Shown here: one piece after another, positions 1-9,300 of the stretch
Numbering within the stretch: position 1 is the stretch's first letter
Layout: each line of letters starts with the position of its first letter
Assembly (NCBI RefSeq): GCF_014647795.1
Contig: NZ_BMPW01000003.1
Location: 62,001-126,000 of the forward strand
DNA from: Actinoplanes campanulatus
GTDB taxonomy: Bacteria > Actinomycetota > Actinomycetes > Mycobacteriales > Micromonosporaceae
Reading direction: 5' to 3'
DNA length: 64,000 bases
Translations under genes and position numbers: made by a program
The notes under the pieces: model-generated
Told to the model about the DNA's origin: nothing
Databases searched by the model: none
Seen by the model: the letters and a program-made list of their open reading frames with translations, nothing else

Positions 1-124
1 AATGCGGTGACGGCGCCGAGTCAACGGCATTCCGGCGGCACCGGACATCCCTGTCCGCCCGATCGTGGCGGTAGTGCACGCGCCAGGGCTAACCGATTCA
101 CCCGGCCTGACGGACAATCGGGGC

Positions 125-1183
125 GTGAGTGATCTGTTGGACATCCAGCGCATCTACCTCGAACCGGCCGCCGCCGATCTGCCCCGGGGCCGCGAGATCC
201 TGGCCCGCTTCCCGGAGGCGGCGATCGTCGAGGTGGAGAGCCACCAGCGGATCCCGGAGGTGCACGGTGACGAGGCGAATGTCCGGCGCTGGGTGCGGAT
301 CAAACGGGAGGCGCTGGTCCTGGGCGTGAAGAAGACGATGACCGCCCGCCCGAACGGCCGCTCCGCCGATTTCATCGCCCCGTCGACGGCGAACGGCTGC
401 GCCATGGCGTGCGCCTACTGCTATGTCCCGCGGCACAAGGGATACAGCAATCCGATCACCGTCTTCGCCAACATCGAGCGCATTTCCGCGTACCTCCGAA
501 GGCACGCGGCCCGGCAGGGCGGCAAGCCGCAGCCGAACGAATGCGACCCGGAGTCCTGGGTCTATGACATCGGGGAGAATTCGGACTGCTCGGTGGACGC
601 GAGAATCAGCGACAACGTCCGGGATCTGGTCACGTTGTTCCGGGAGCTGCCGAACGCGAAGGCCAGCTTCGCGACCAAGCACGTCAACCGGGACCTGCTC
701 GAATGGGATCCGCGGGGCCGGACGCGGATCCGGTTCTCGCTGATGCCGCCGGCCGATTCCAGGGTGCTCGACATCCGCACCAGCGGGATCGGGGAACGGA
801 TCGCGGCGATCGACGATTTCGTGGCGGCCGGCTACGAGGTGCACGTCAATCTGAGCCCGGTGGTGGTCCGGGACGGCTGGCTGGGGGATTGGGCCGAACT
901 GCTGGAGCAGCTCACCGCCGGAACGAACGCGGCCACGAAGAGCCAGCTGGCGGCCGAGATCATCTTTCTGACCCACAATCGTGCGCTGCACGAGATCAAC
1001 CTCGGCTGGCATCCGCGTGCCGAGGAACTGATCTGGCGGCCCGGCCTCCAGCAGGTGAAACGCTCGCAGAACGGCGATCTGAACGTCCGTTACCGCACCG
1101 GCGCGAAGGGCTCCTACGTAACGGCGCTCACCGATCTGATCGGCGAGCGTGCGCCGTATCTGCGCGTTCGTTATGCATTCTGA
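125..1183 (+). CDS. Spore photoproduct lyase-like radical SAM protein
   Basis: The protein resembles the spore photoproduct lyase family, which uses a [4Fe-4S] cluster and S-adenosylmethionine to reverse the UV lesion 5-thyminyl-5,6-dihydrothymine in DNA. The radical SAM cluster motif is visible as CAMACAYC (C-x3-C-x2-C) in the N-terminal third, preceded by a conserved-looking RIYLEP segment. I chose the GTG at 125 because the family-like sequence (SDLLDIQRIYLEP) starts there. An in-frame GTG at 65 would add 20 unconserved residues, and neither start has a strong ribosome-binding site. The stop overlaps the start of the next gene, so the two may be translationally coupled. Many actinobacterial members of this family are uncharacterised, so DNA repair activity is inferred from homology. 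Confidence 0.85.
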   Translation: MSDLLDIQRIYLEPAAADLPRGREILARFPEAAIVEVESHQRIPEVHGDEANVRRWVRIKREALVLGVKKTMTARPNGRSADFIAPSTANGCAMACAYCYVPRHKGYSNPITVFANIERISAYLRRHAARQGGKPQPNECDPESWVYDIGENSDCSVDARISDNVRDLVTLFRELPNAKASFATKHVNRDLLEWDPRGRTRIRFSLMPPADSRVLDIRTSGIGERIAAIDDFVAAGYEVHVNLSPVVVRDGWLGDWAELLEQLTAGTNAATKSQLAAEIIFLTHNRALHEINLGWHPRAEELIWRPGLQQVKRSQNGDLNVRYRTGAKGSYVTALTDLIGERAPYLRVRYAF

Positions 1184-1973
1184 ACCGGTGACAAAACCAT
1201 ATGACGTCTTCGATGCGGCAGCGGCGGACTACGACAGCGTGGGGGTGGATTTCGTCGGGCCGATGGGGTCGGCGCTGGTCGCCGCCGCCGATATCCGGGC
1301 CGGTGAGCGGGTGCTGGACGTGGGCTGCGGGCGCGGGGCGGTGCTGTTCCCGGCCGCCGCCGCGGTCGGGGAGTCCGGTTCGGTGACCGGAATCGACATG
1401 GCGCCGGCCATGGTGGCGCTGACCCGGGCCGCGGCGGCCGGGTTGCCGCAGGTCACCGTGGCGGTCGGCGACGGTCAGGCGCCGGACTTCCCGGCCGGCT
1501 CGTTCGATGTGGTGGCGCTCGGGCTGGTGCTGTTCTTCCTGCCGGATCCGGAGGCCGCGCTGCGGGCATACCTTCGGCTGCTGCGGCCCGGCGGCCGGCT
1601 CGCGTTCAGCTGTTTCGCGGCGTTCGACCCGGGCTACCGGGAGGCGATGCGGGTGATCGGCGAGCACACCGACGAGCCGTCTCAGCAGCCGAAACTCCCG
1701 GCGATGTTCGACAGCGAGGACACCTTGCGGTCCGCGGTCGGCGCCGCCGGCTTCGCCGACGTCACGATCGACGAGCTGACGGTACGCAGTGAGTTCCGCG
1801 ACCTGGAGCATTTCCTCACCTGGGTGGACTCGCACGCGGGCCGGGCCGTGCTGCGCCGGGTTCCCGCCGAGCGCCGTCCCGGGTTGCTGGCCGCGCTCGC
1901 GCCGGTGCTGCCCGACCCGCCGGGGATGAGCACCGGGGTGCGCCTGGTCAAGGCGGTGCGCCCGGCGGACTGA
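1173..1973 (+). CDS. Class I SAM-dependent methyltransferase
   Basis: This is a Rossmann-fold methyltransferase of the UbiE/Methyltransf_11 type. Motif I is clear (VLDVGCGRGAVLF), followed by an acidic loop (GIDMAPAMVALTRAA), a DGQAPDFPAGSFD segment and the LRPGGRLAFS strand typical of motif III. The ATG at 1173 lies inside the end of the upstream radical SAM gene (stop at 1181-1183), which implies coupled translation. An ATG-like start further upstream (1149) would only add residues from the overlapping gene. The substrate cannot be told from sequence; it could be a small metabolite or a quinone-like compound. Confidence 0.85.
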   Translation: MHSEPVTKPYDVFDAAAADYDSVGVDFVGPMGSALVAAADIRAGERVLDVGCGRGAVLFPAAAAVGESGSVTGIDMAPAMVALTRAAAAGLPQVTVAVGDGQAPDFPAGSFDVVALGLVLFFLPDPEAALRAYLRLLRPGGRLAFSCFAAFDPGYREAMRVIGEHTDEPSQQPKLPAMFDSEDTLRSAVGAAGFADVTIDELTVRSEFRDLEHFLTWVDSHAGRAVLRRVPAERRPGLLAALAPVLPDPPGMSTGVRLVKAVRPAD

Positions 1974-1997
1974 GCCACCGGGCGCGTCCGCGAATGA

Positions 1998-3095
1998 TCA
2001 GGTGAACCGGGCGGCGATCCAGTTCGCGACCAGGTCGGCGGACTGGATCACGGCGGTGTCGTGGGTGGCGCCCTCGATCGTCTCGAAGGTGAGCGAGACC
2101 CCGTACGCCTGGATCTGTCCGGCCAGCATCTCGGAGAGGAAGTAGGGGACGGCCTCGTCGTCGGTGCCGTGCACGAGCAGGATCGGCGAGCTCGGCGCGG
2201 TCTGCAGCGGGTTCTCGTAGGAGGCCATCTTGGTGATCACCGCGGCCGGCACGGTGCCGCCCTCGACCAGCTGCTCGGCGGTGAAGTTCTCGTAGGCGGC
2301 CATGATCTCGTACAGGCAGCCGGTCTGGAGGACGCCGAGCTGGGCCTCGGCGGGGGCGGCGAGGACGTTGGCGGGTTTGAAGCTCGGTTCGACGGCGGCC
2401 ACGCCGAACAGGGCCATCACCAGGTAGCCCTGGACCGGGGTGCCCGCGATGTACGGGATGATCTCCTGTGCGTTGGAGAGCGGGGCGATCGCCACGGCGC
2501 CCTTGAGGACCAGGTTGCCGTCGTAGGACGGGGCGAGCTGACTGGCGAACAGCGAACCGGTGCCGCCCTGCGAGTGGCCGTCGACGACGTACTGGGTGGA
2601 CAGTGCGGAGTCGAGGTTGCGGGCCGCCCGTACGTTGTCGATGATCGACCGGCCGGCGCTGGCTCCGACCAGGTAGGGGTGCTGCTGTACCGTCCCGAGC
2701 CCGGGATAGTCCGGCGCGGCCACCGTCCAGCCGCGTTCGAGCAGTTCGGCGACGGCGATCCGGGCCTCTTCCCAGAAGACCGCCTGGTTGGTGGAGGGTG
2801 CGCAGGTGTCGGCGAGCCCGGTGGTGCCATGTCCCCACGCCACGACCCGGTTCTTCTTGTTGGTGCGCGGGGTGAGGACCAGGCCGGTCGCGGTGATGAC
2901 CCCACCGTTGATGTTGGTGGTGACGTACTGGATCCGCTTGCCGGTGGCGAGAGCGGACAGACTCGGCGGCAGGCTCGCGGTGGACGAGCTGAGCACGTAT
3001 CCCGGCACTGTCGCGTACGCCGGTCCGGCGGTCGCGACGACCACCCCGCACGCGGCGATCACCGCGGCGAGGATGAGTCGGGAGATCTTCTTCAT
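1998..3095 (-). CDS. Secreted alpha/beta hydrolase, secretory lipase type
   Basis: The 365-residue protein begins with MKKISRLILAAVIAACG and a hydrophobic stretch ending AGPAYA, a standard Sec signal peptide. The nucleophile elbow is GHSQGG, a candidate acid lies in HGTDDEAVPYF and a candidate histidine in GATHDTAVI, giving a complete Ser-Asp-His triad. The layout (long N-terminal segment, GHSQGG, insertion, C-terminal HGTDD) matches the secretory lipase/LIP family that hydrolyses acyl esters outside the cell. The ATG at 3095 was chosen because it opens the signal peptide and has AGGGAACGGGG just upstream. The gene converges on the methyltransferase with a 24-bp gap. The exact ester substrate is unknown. 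Confidence 0.85.
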   Translation of the reverse strand: MKKISRLILAAVIAACGVVVATAGPAYATVPGYVLSSSTASLPPSLSALATGKRIQYVTTNINGGVITATGLVLTPRTNKKNRVVAWGHGTTGLADTCAPSTNQAVFWEEARIAVAELLERGWTVAAPDYPGLGTVQQHPYLVGASAGRSIIDNVRAARNLDSALSTQYVVDGHSQGGTGSLFASQLAPSYDGNLVLKGAVAIAPLSNAQEIIPYIAGTPVQGYLVMALFGVAAVEPSFKPANVLAAPAEAQLGVLQTGCLYEIMAAYENFTAEQLVEGGTVPAAVITKMASYENPLQTAPSSPILLVHGTDDEAVPYFLSEMLAGQIQAYGVSLTFETIEGATHDTAVIQSADLVANWIAARFT

Positions 3096-3284
3096 GGCAC
3101 CCCGTTCCCTGCTGAATCCGAAATGGATGATCGATGGAGGCCACAGCCTAAAACCGCTCTCCCCCACCGTGGATCAGCATTCACGGGCACATGTCCGTGC
3201 CCTTTCAGGCATCCGCACACGTCAACTGAATGATGTGCCACCGAGATTCAAAAGATCCATTTAACCGGTCCTTCATGGTGTTAA

Positions 3285-4544
3285 TCAGACACCGCTGGGG
3301 TACGTCTCCGGCTCGTGCGCGTCCACCCGGAGAGTGTGCAGTGGCCGCAGCGCCCGCGTCTCGGCGAACCACAGAAACGCGTCGTAACGTTCACCCAGCA
3401 CGGTCGGCACGTAGTTGGCCCAGCGCTCCCGCTCCGCCCGGTAGACCACGCCGATCGCCCGGTGCGGCAGCACCGTGGTGAGCAGATCCGGTCGCGGGCC
3501 CTCGGCGGGGAAGACGAACAGCCCGCACGGCGGAGCGGCCGCGTGTAAGACTTCCTCCAGCGAACCGGGCCGCGCCTCGGGCACGCCCATGACCTCCATC
3601 GACTGTCCCCAGCCCGGGCCGGCCACCACCGTTCCCCGGTAGGTGCCGAAACCGACCAGCAGCACCTGGGCGTCGCCGTACCGTTCCCGCGCCAGCTGAC
3701 CGATGGTGATCTCGCCGTACTGGGACTGATCGGTGGCCCGGGCGTCGCCGACGTGCGTGTTGTGCGCCCACACCACCGCCTTCGACGTGGGCCCGTACCG
3801 GCGCAGCAGCCGGTCCAGGGTCTGGTCCATGTGCCGGTCGCGGATGTTCCACGCCTCCGGGCCGCCGCGCACCATGGCCCGGTAGTAGCCCTCCGCCCCG
3901 GCCACCACCTCGGCGTTCTGCCACAACCCGAAGTCCCGGTCGCGGACCGCCGACAGCATCGTCACCACCCGGTCCTCGCAGGCGGCCGGCACGAGCTGGG
4001 TGGCCCAGCCGTACGCGTTGGGATCCTCGTTGAACGGCTCGAAGCACCGGTACGCGTCCAGCGCGGCCGGAACCAGATCCGGGTCGTGCTCGCGCAGCCA
4101 GGTGAGGATCTCGCGCATCGACTCCCACAGCGAGTAGACGTCCAGCCCGTGGAAGCCGACCCGGTCGTCCGGCGCCCGCCGCACGTTGCGGGCGTGCAGC
4201 CAGCGGGTGAAGTCGACGGTCTCCTCGTTGGCCCACATCCAGGTGGGCCAGCGGTCGTAGCGGACCAGCGCGTCCCGCGGGTCGGCCCGGTCGTCGCGGA
4301 CCGCGGCGTTCACCCGCTCGCAGTCCGGCCAGTCCCCCTCCACCGCGACGAAGGAATACCCGCACTCGGCGATCAACCGTTTCGTGAGCTCGGCCCGCCA
4401 CTCGTAGAACTCGTGCGTCCCGTGGGTGGCCTCGCCGATCATCACGACCCGCGCGGCGGCCGCACGATCCAGGAGGATCTCCAGATCCCCCGGATCCCGC
4501 AGCGGCCGGGCGATCGAGGCGACCTCGTCCCCGTACCGGATCAT
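3285..4544 (-). CDS. Erythromycin esterase family protein
   Basis: The protein matches the erythromycin esterase (Ere) superfamily: the N-terminal motif GEATHGTHEFYEWRAEL, then VAVEGDWPDCERVN, FHGLDVYSLWES and AHNTHVGDARA, which supply the conserved His and Glu residues of that fold. Founding members hydrolyse the macrolactone of erythromycin, but most actinobacterial homologues have unknown substrates, so resistance is not implied. It starts 28 bp after the TusA-like gene and is probably the last gene of a three-gene operon with the SpoIIE phosphatase. Its 419 residues are normal for the family. Confidence 0.85.
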   Translation of the reverse strand: MIRYGDEVASIARPLRDPGDLEILLDRAAAARVVMIGEATHGTHEFYEWRAELTKRLIAECGYSFVAVEGDWPDCERVNAAVRDDRADPRDALVRYDRWPTWMWANEETVDFTRWLHARNVRRAPDDRVGFHGLDVYSLWESMREILTWLREHDPDLVPAALDAYRCFEPFNEDPNAYGWATQLVPAACEDRVVTMLSAVRDRDFGLWQNAEVVAGAEGYYRAMVRGGPEAWNIRDRHMDQTLDRLLRRYGPTSKAVVWAHNTHVGDARATDQSQYGEITIGQLARERYGDAQVLLVGFGTYRGTVVAGPGWGQSMEVMGVPEARPGSLEEVLHAAAPPCGLFVFPAEGPRPDLLTTVLPHRAIGVVYRAERERWANYVPTVLGERYDAFLWFAETRALRPLHTLRVDAHEPETYPSGV

Positions 4545-4572
4545 TACGGCCGGATACCCCGCGCGAAACGCC

Positions 4573-4848
4573 CTATACGTCCGATCTATGCCACGGCCGG
4601 TCGGCCCGGGTCACGGTGGCGCCGGCGGTCACCCGGACCCCGTACGCCGGACGGTCGTGCCCGTCGACCGGCCCCAGGTACTCGTGGCCGGTCAGGTGGC
4701 ACCAGGCGGGCAGGTCGATGGGCGCGGCCGGGTCGGTGGCGATCAGGTGGACGACCGCCCCGCCGGGCAGCGTGGTCGTCAGTTTCCGCAGCTCGATCAG
4801 GAGCAGCACACAACGGCGGTCTCCACCGTCCAGAACGACCGGGCTCAT
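4573..4848 (-). CDS. TusA/SirA-like sulfurtransferase family protein
   Basis: This 91-residue protein has the small alpha-beta layout of TusA: VVLDGGDRRCVLLLIELRK, a turn, VVHLIATDPAAPIDLPAWC, and HLTGHEYLG. The first cysteine sits where TusA has its persulfide-carrying Cys, but the usual following proline (CP motif) is replaced by valine. A second cysteine lies in the PAWCHLTGH segment. TusA proteins relay sulfur, for example in tRNA thiolation. Whether this divergent copy is catalytic is uncertain. It lies 13 bp after the SpoIIE phosphatase gene and 28 bp before the Ere-like gene, suggesting cotranscription. Confidence 0.7.
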   Translation of the reverse strand: MSPVVLDGGDRRCVLLLIELRKLTTTLPGGAVVHLIATDPAAPIDLPAWCHLTGHEYLGPVDGHDRPAYGVRVTAGATVTRADRPWHRSDV

Positions 4849-4861
4849 GCCCCGATCATGC

Positions 4862-6379
4862 CTAACGGGGCCGGGCCGCCAGGATGCAGGTGTCGTCGTC
4901 CGGGTTGGCGCGGCGCAACCGGGCCAGCAGTTCGGCCAGCGGCTGCTCGGGGGCGGACCGCACCGCGTCGTCGACCGAGGTGATCACCGCGTCCAGGCCC
5001 ACGTCCAGGCTGCGCCGCCGGTGCTCGACCAGCCCGTCGGTGTAGAGCAGCAGCACGTCACCGGTGTGGAAGCTGAGGACGGCGTCGCTGTACCGGGCGT
5101 CGTCGACCACGCCCAGCATCGGGCCGGGCGGCCGGGACAGCGGGGCCGTGTGCCCGCCCCGGCTCAGCAGCGGCGGCGGATGCCCGGCCTGCGCCCAGAC
5201 CAGCTCGCCGCGCGCCGGGTCGAACCGGGCCACCACGGCGGTCGCCGACAGCTCCGGAGACTCCGCCTCCAGCTCGCAGGTCAGCCGGTTCAGGTGCTCG
5301 AGCAGCGTACCGGGATCGCTGGTGACCACGGCGAGAGCGCGCAGCGCGTGCCGCAGCTGGGCCATCGTGGTGGCCGCGTGCGTGCCGTGCCCGGCGACGT
5401 CACCGACGGCGAGCAGCACCGACCCGTCACGCAGCGCCGCCGCGTGGTACCAGTCACCGCCGACCAGCGTCTCGTGCCCGGCCGGCAGGTAGCGCACCGC
5501 CACCCGCAGCCCCGGCAGGTCGATCGGCTCGGCCGGGATCGGCAGGATGATCTGCTGGAGCCGGGCGGCCAGCTCGTGCTCGGCCGCGAGGGTGCGCTCC
5601 ACCTCGGCCAGCCGTTCCACGTTGGTCTGCTGCTCGGTGACGTCCTGGACGATCCCGCAGATCCGCAACGGGCGCCCGCCACTGTCGCGCACCGCGTCGA
5701 CGACCGTCCGCAGATGCTTGATCCGCCCGCCGATCCGGACCCGGGTGATCACGTCCACCCGCTCGGACCGCTCGAACGCCTCCCGGGCGGCCGCCTGGAG
5801 CGGACGGTCGTCCTCCACCACGATCCCGTCCGCCTCGTCCCGGCCGAGCGGCCCGAGCGCCGGGTCCCGCTCATAGATCCGGTACAGCTGCGGCGACCAG
5901 TAGATCTCCCCGCTGGTCAGGTCCCACTCGCCCCAGCCGAGGTTGCCGAGCTGCTCCATGCCGCCGAACCGGTGCAGCCGGTCCAGCCGCTCCCAGCTGA
6001 CCAGCAGCCCCGGCCCGAGCCGCCGGGCCCGCACGGTGAACTCACCGTCCCCGATCCGCACCGCGCCGAGATCGGCCGGTTCCCCGGTCTCCATCACCCG
6101 CTGGTAGACCGCCCACCGCTCCTCGGCCGCCACGTCCGCCGCCGTCCGGGTCACCGGCATGCCGATCAGCTGCGACCCGAGCTGCCCGTCCGGAGTCACC
6201 GCCTCCGGGCTGGCCGCCGCCCACACCAGGTCGGCGAGCCGCCCGCGCCCGTCGATCTCGGCGAGCAGATAGGCCGCCATCCCCGGCAGCGAATCAAGAA
6301 TCCCGCGCACGGTCGCCAGCCACGGCGTCCCACTCTCATCGACCCGGACCGGCACATCGCTCACCACCCGCGCTCCCAC
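4862..6379 (-). CDS. PAS-domain SpoIIE-type PP2C protein phosphatase
   Basis: The C-terminal half is a SpoIIE/RsbU-like serine phosphatase with metal-binding and fold motifs in order: VGGDWYHA, VGDVAGHGTHAA, QAGHPPPLL, LLLYTDGLVEHRR and DDDTCILA. The N-terminal half contains PAS-like sensory modules, including GEWDLTSGEIYWSPQLYRIY and the PAC-like ending ICGIVQDVTEQQ, followed by a linker helix. Such enzymes dephosphorylate STAS anti-anti-sigma factors to release stress sigma factors. The GTG at 6379 is preferred because GGGGAGGT lies just before it; an upstream GTG (6433) lacks this. It heads the TusA/Ere-like run. The STAS protein at 44874-45218 is a possible but unproven substrate. Confidence 0.88.
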   Translation of the reverse strand: MGARVVSDVPVRVDESGTPWLATVRGILDSLPGMAAYLLAEIDGRGRLADLVWAAASPEAVTPDGQLGSQLIGMPVTRTAADVAAEERWAVYQRVMETGEPADLGAVRIGDGEFTVRARRLGPGLLVSWERLDRLHRFGGMEQLGNLGWGEWDLTSGEIYWSPQLYRIYERDPALGPLGRDEADGIVVEDDRPLQAAAREAFERSERVDVITRVRIGGRIKHLRTVVDAVRDSGGRPLRICGIVQDVTEQQTNVERLAEVERTLAAEHELAARLQQIILPIPAEPIDLPGLRVAVRYLPAGHETLVGGDWYHAAALRDGSVLLAVGDVAGHGTHAATTMAQLRHALRALAVVTSDPGTLLEHLNRLTCELEAESPELSATAVVARFDPARGELVWAQAGHPPPLLSRGGHTAPLSRPPGPMLGVVDDARYSDAVLSFHTGDVLLLYTDGLVEHRRRSLDVGLDAVITSVDDAVRSAPEQPLAELLARLRRANPDDDTCILAARPR

Positions 6380-7500
6380 AGCGACCTCCCCGCCCGCTCT
6401 GGGTTTCCTGCTTACGCCAGCACAGGGCACCACGGCATCCCCCGATCATCCGGGCGGGTAGCCCCGGCAGGCGCTCCGTCGCACACGTCACCCGGACGAG
6501 CGTCCGACGTTCGGCCCCCATCCATCCGCTTCGCGGTCCCGGCCCCCCGATCACTCACCCTGACCGATCCGGTTCCCGCTCAAACCCTTCCCCGGTACGA
6601 ACGAAGCGCCCCAAACTCAGCAACCACCCTCCACAGGGCACCACTCACCTCGCGGCGTCCCGTCGGCACACCACGGGTGGGCTAGACCCGTTTCGCCGGA
6701 CAGCGTCGATGTGTTGATCTTCATGCTGCCCGGAGTGCCGATAGCGGACCCGGATGGCGGGTCTCGTAGGCGCCCGAGGCTGGAGTGCCCGCGGCGAGTG
6801 CCGTATCAGCCCTCGATGCAGCCCTACCGGCTCCTGAACTCGGACGTCCGCCAAACCGGGGCAGACCCAGGGCAGGTCCCCGACATCCACGATCCCCTCG
6901 ACATCCGCAAGCTTCCCGCTCCCATCCGCCCATTCCGCAAACCCAACCCAACCCGTCCCACCGACCACTGTCACCATCCGCCAGCCCTCCACTACCTCCC
7001 ACCGCTCTCCGCTTCCAGCACCCCCGACCTCCCCTTGGTAAACCCCTCCCGTCCAGCACCCCAACCTCCCCGCCCAGCCCTCATTCGCCGCCATCACCTC
7101 CATTACGTTCGGTCACTACCCAACCGCCACCACCACGTGTCCACACCCGACCACCACCACTCCAACGCCAGCCGCCACACCAACTCCCATCGGCCCAGCC
7201 CACCCCGGACCTTCCAGCACCTGATCGCTCCTACCGCCTTGCGGTCCCTGTCCCACGCGGCTCTCGACCCTGCAATCCGGCCAGCCGCCCCATGCATCCA
7301 TCGAGCTCATCATTCGAGGCAGCCCGGCCGAATCTCGATGAAGCCGTTGTTGCAAGAGGTCACGCCCCGCCAAGCCAGCACGTCCCGATACCCAGCCGGC
7401 CATCCCCACGACGACGCCACACAGGCACTTCGCACCCTGCCCGGGCCGCTCCATCACGACACGCCCGTGCGCAGGCCGTTCCCATCACGGCATGCCCTTG

Positions 7501-7688
7501 CCCAAGCCGCTCCATCACGGCACACCCCTGGCCCAAGCCGCTCCACCACCGCACACCCCCTGGCCCAAGCCGCTCCATCACGGCACACCCCTGGCCCAAG
7601 CCGCTCCACCACCGCACACCCCCTGGCCCAAGCCGCTCCATCACGGCACACCCCTGGCCCAAGCCGCTCCATCACCGCACACCCCTTC
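7501..7688. repeat. 31/32-bp alternating tandem repeat (minisatellite)
   Basis: Six contiguous copies begin at 7501, 7532, 7564, 7595, 7627 and 7658. Each starts CCCAAGCCGCTCCA. Odd copies continue TCACGGCACACCCCTGG (31 bp), and even copies continue CCACCGCACACCCCCTGG (32 bp), giving a 63-bp higher-order unit. The last copy is a hybrid. Two degenerate copies precede it from about 7443. There are no spacers, so it is not a CRISPR array. Because 63 is divisible by three, every frame gives a 21-residue peptide repeat, but no frame has gene-like context. Confidence 0.9.
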
Positions 7689-8530
7689 GCGGCGGCCCGC
7701 CCGAGACGTGGACACGCTCCTCGTCCCCGACCCGCCCTTCTCCGACCGCCCGGGTCTCCCCTCGAGCCCTTCAACCGGCTCGGCGCGGGCAGCCACGGCA
7801 TGCCCTTACTCCACCGGCCCCATAGCGCGCCGCCTTGGCCAGCGATTCCAGAAGCCAGGGGATTCACCGATGAGTCCTGCCGATACAGGCCCGTGATCCA
7901 CAACCGTCCCCGGAGCGACCGCGGCACACCGACCCGCAGCACAGGTCGCACCACCGGGCGGAGACGACCCGGCCTCCCGCCTCCCGCCTCCCGCCGGACA
8001 TCGCCTCCTCCGCGCCACCCCACTCTTCCGCGTTCCCGTCGCCCAACCGGAAAGAAGCCCATCCTCCACAGGCTTCCGTCCGCCAGCGCCAGGATCCGGA
8101 GCCAGCCCGAAACCAGGCAAGCAAGCAGGAGCGGGATAACAGTCCTATCCAGAAGCGAGCAGACCCAGATCCGGAAACCGTAACCAAGCCGGGAAAAGGC
8201 GCTAGCCCAGGCACGGAAACCCAAAGATTGCGCGGTGACGAAGTCAGACGTAGGCACGAAACCGGACACGCAGGCGAAAGCACACATAGGCCTGGAAGTA
8301 GCCACACAAGCCAGAGCAAGCACAGCATCACTAGAGACCGCGGGCGCGCGGGCACACAAGCACGAAACTCGAAAGGCCCGCGACCATGAAGGAAGCCACA
8401 AATTCCGAACCGAACACAGCAACCGCGGAAGCGCGCTGGCAAGCCGAGTCAGGCCGGCCCTCGGTCCGCCGAACACAGACGCGGACGGGAACACGAACGC
8501 GGCCGGAAACGCAAGCACGTATATCGACGA

Positions 8531-8755
8531 GGGCGCGAGCGCGGACACGGGCACGGGCGCGGACACGGGCACGGACGCAGACACGGGCACGGGCACGGGC
8601 GCGGACACGGGCACGGACACGGGCACGGACACGGAAGCGAGCACAGGCGCGGAAGCGAGCACAGGCGCGGACACGGGCACGGGCACGGACACGGGCACGG
8701 GCACGGAAGCGAGCACAGGCGCGGGCGCGGAAGCGGGCACGGCAGTGGCAGTGGC
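8531..8755. repeat. Hexanucleotide low-complexity repeat
   Basis: About 225 bp is built from variants of the hexamers ACGGGC, ACGGAC, GCGGAC and GCGAGC, with a short run of GGCAGT repeats at the end. Translation gives DTGTGADTGT-like strings on the plus strand and VPVPVSAPV-like strings on the minus strand. This looks like slippage-expanded DNA rather than a selected protein. Confidence 0.85.
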
Positions 8756-9210
8756 AGTGGACTGGCCGCATCGGAGTTGGGCGCGGCGCAAACGTTCGGC
8801 GTTGCGCTGGCGTAGGCCCCATTCGCGGTGACGTTCATGGGCGCGGCGGAATTGATCGGCGACTGGCGAATGATTACGCCGTTTGCTCGGATCGCCCATC
8901 GCTGCGATCACCCTTGGAGAAAATAGTTGCTGCTGCCGCATACCTATACTTTCCTACGTCCGCGAGAAGAACTGTAAGCCCGACCAAGAAGTCGATCATG
9001 CCAATTCCGGATCGAAGGAAATGTGAATAACAGACGTCGTTAATGACGCAACGACAAACATGCAACAGCTCAGCAATAATCGTCATCGAGTTCCGTCAGC
9101 TCACCGCGCATCGCATAGCCCAGCGCAATCACGCAGAACGATGACGCACTCAGCGCGCGGTCAGGCCGGCGAGCTGATTCGGTAGCGGCCCCACCCGCGC
9201 GACCAGCGAA

Positions 9211-9300
9211 GCGCGGTCAAGCCCAGCGCGACCAAGCCCAGCGCGGGCAGGGCGGCGCGGGCAGGGCGGCGCGGGCAGGGCGGCGCGGGCAGGGCTGCGG
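9211..9300. repeat. 15-bp tandem repeat, six units
   Basis: Six 15-bp units run without gaps: two variant copies (GCGCGGTCAAGCCCA at 9211, GCGCGACCAAGCCCA at 9226) and then four near-identical copies of GCGCGGGCAGGGCGG from 9241 to 9300. The last copy has one change. No gene is associated with it. Confidence 0.9.

Noticed and set aside
3285-4544. Macrolide resistance gene
   Set aside because: The family match is to Ere-like proteins in general, and most chromosomal actinobacterial members have no shown macrolide activity.
7501-7688. CRISPR-like array
   Set aside because: Units of 31-32 bp follow each other directly with no spacers, and no cas gene is near.
6711-8183. 490-codon open frame on the plus strand
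   Set aside because: It is Pro/His-rich low-complexity sequence, spans the minisatellite, and all frames are equally open because stop codons are rare there.
7454-8941. 495-codon open frame on the minus strand
   Set aside because: It runs through both repeat blocks and reads as VPVPVSAPV-like strings; no start signal or family match is visible, though its first 45 residues look less odd.
8874-9086. 70-codon minus-strand frame with one hydrophobic stretch
   Set aside because: No convincing ribosome-binding site, family or neighbour; it lies in less GC-rich DNA where such frames are expected by chance.
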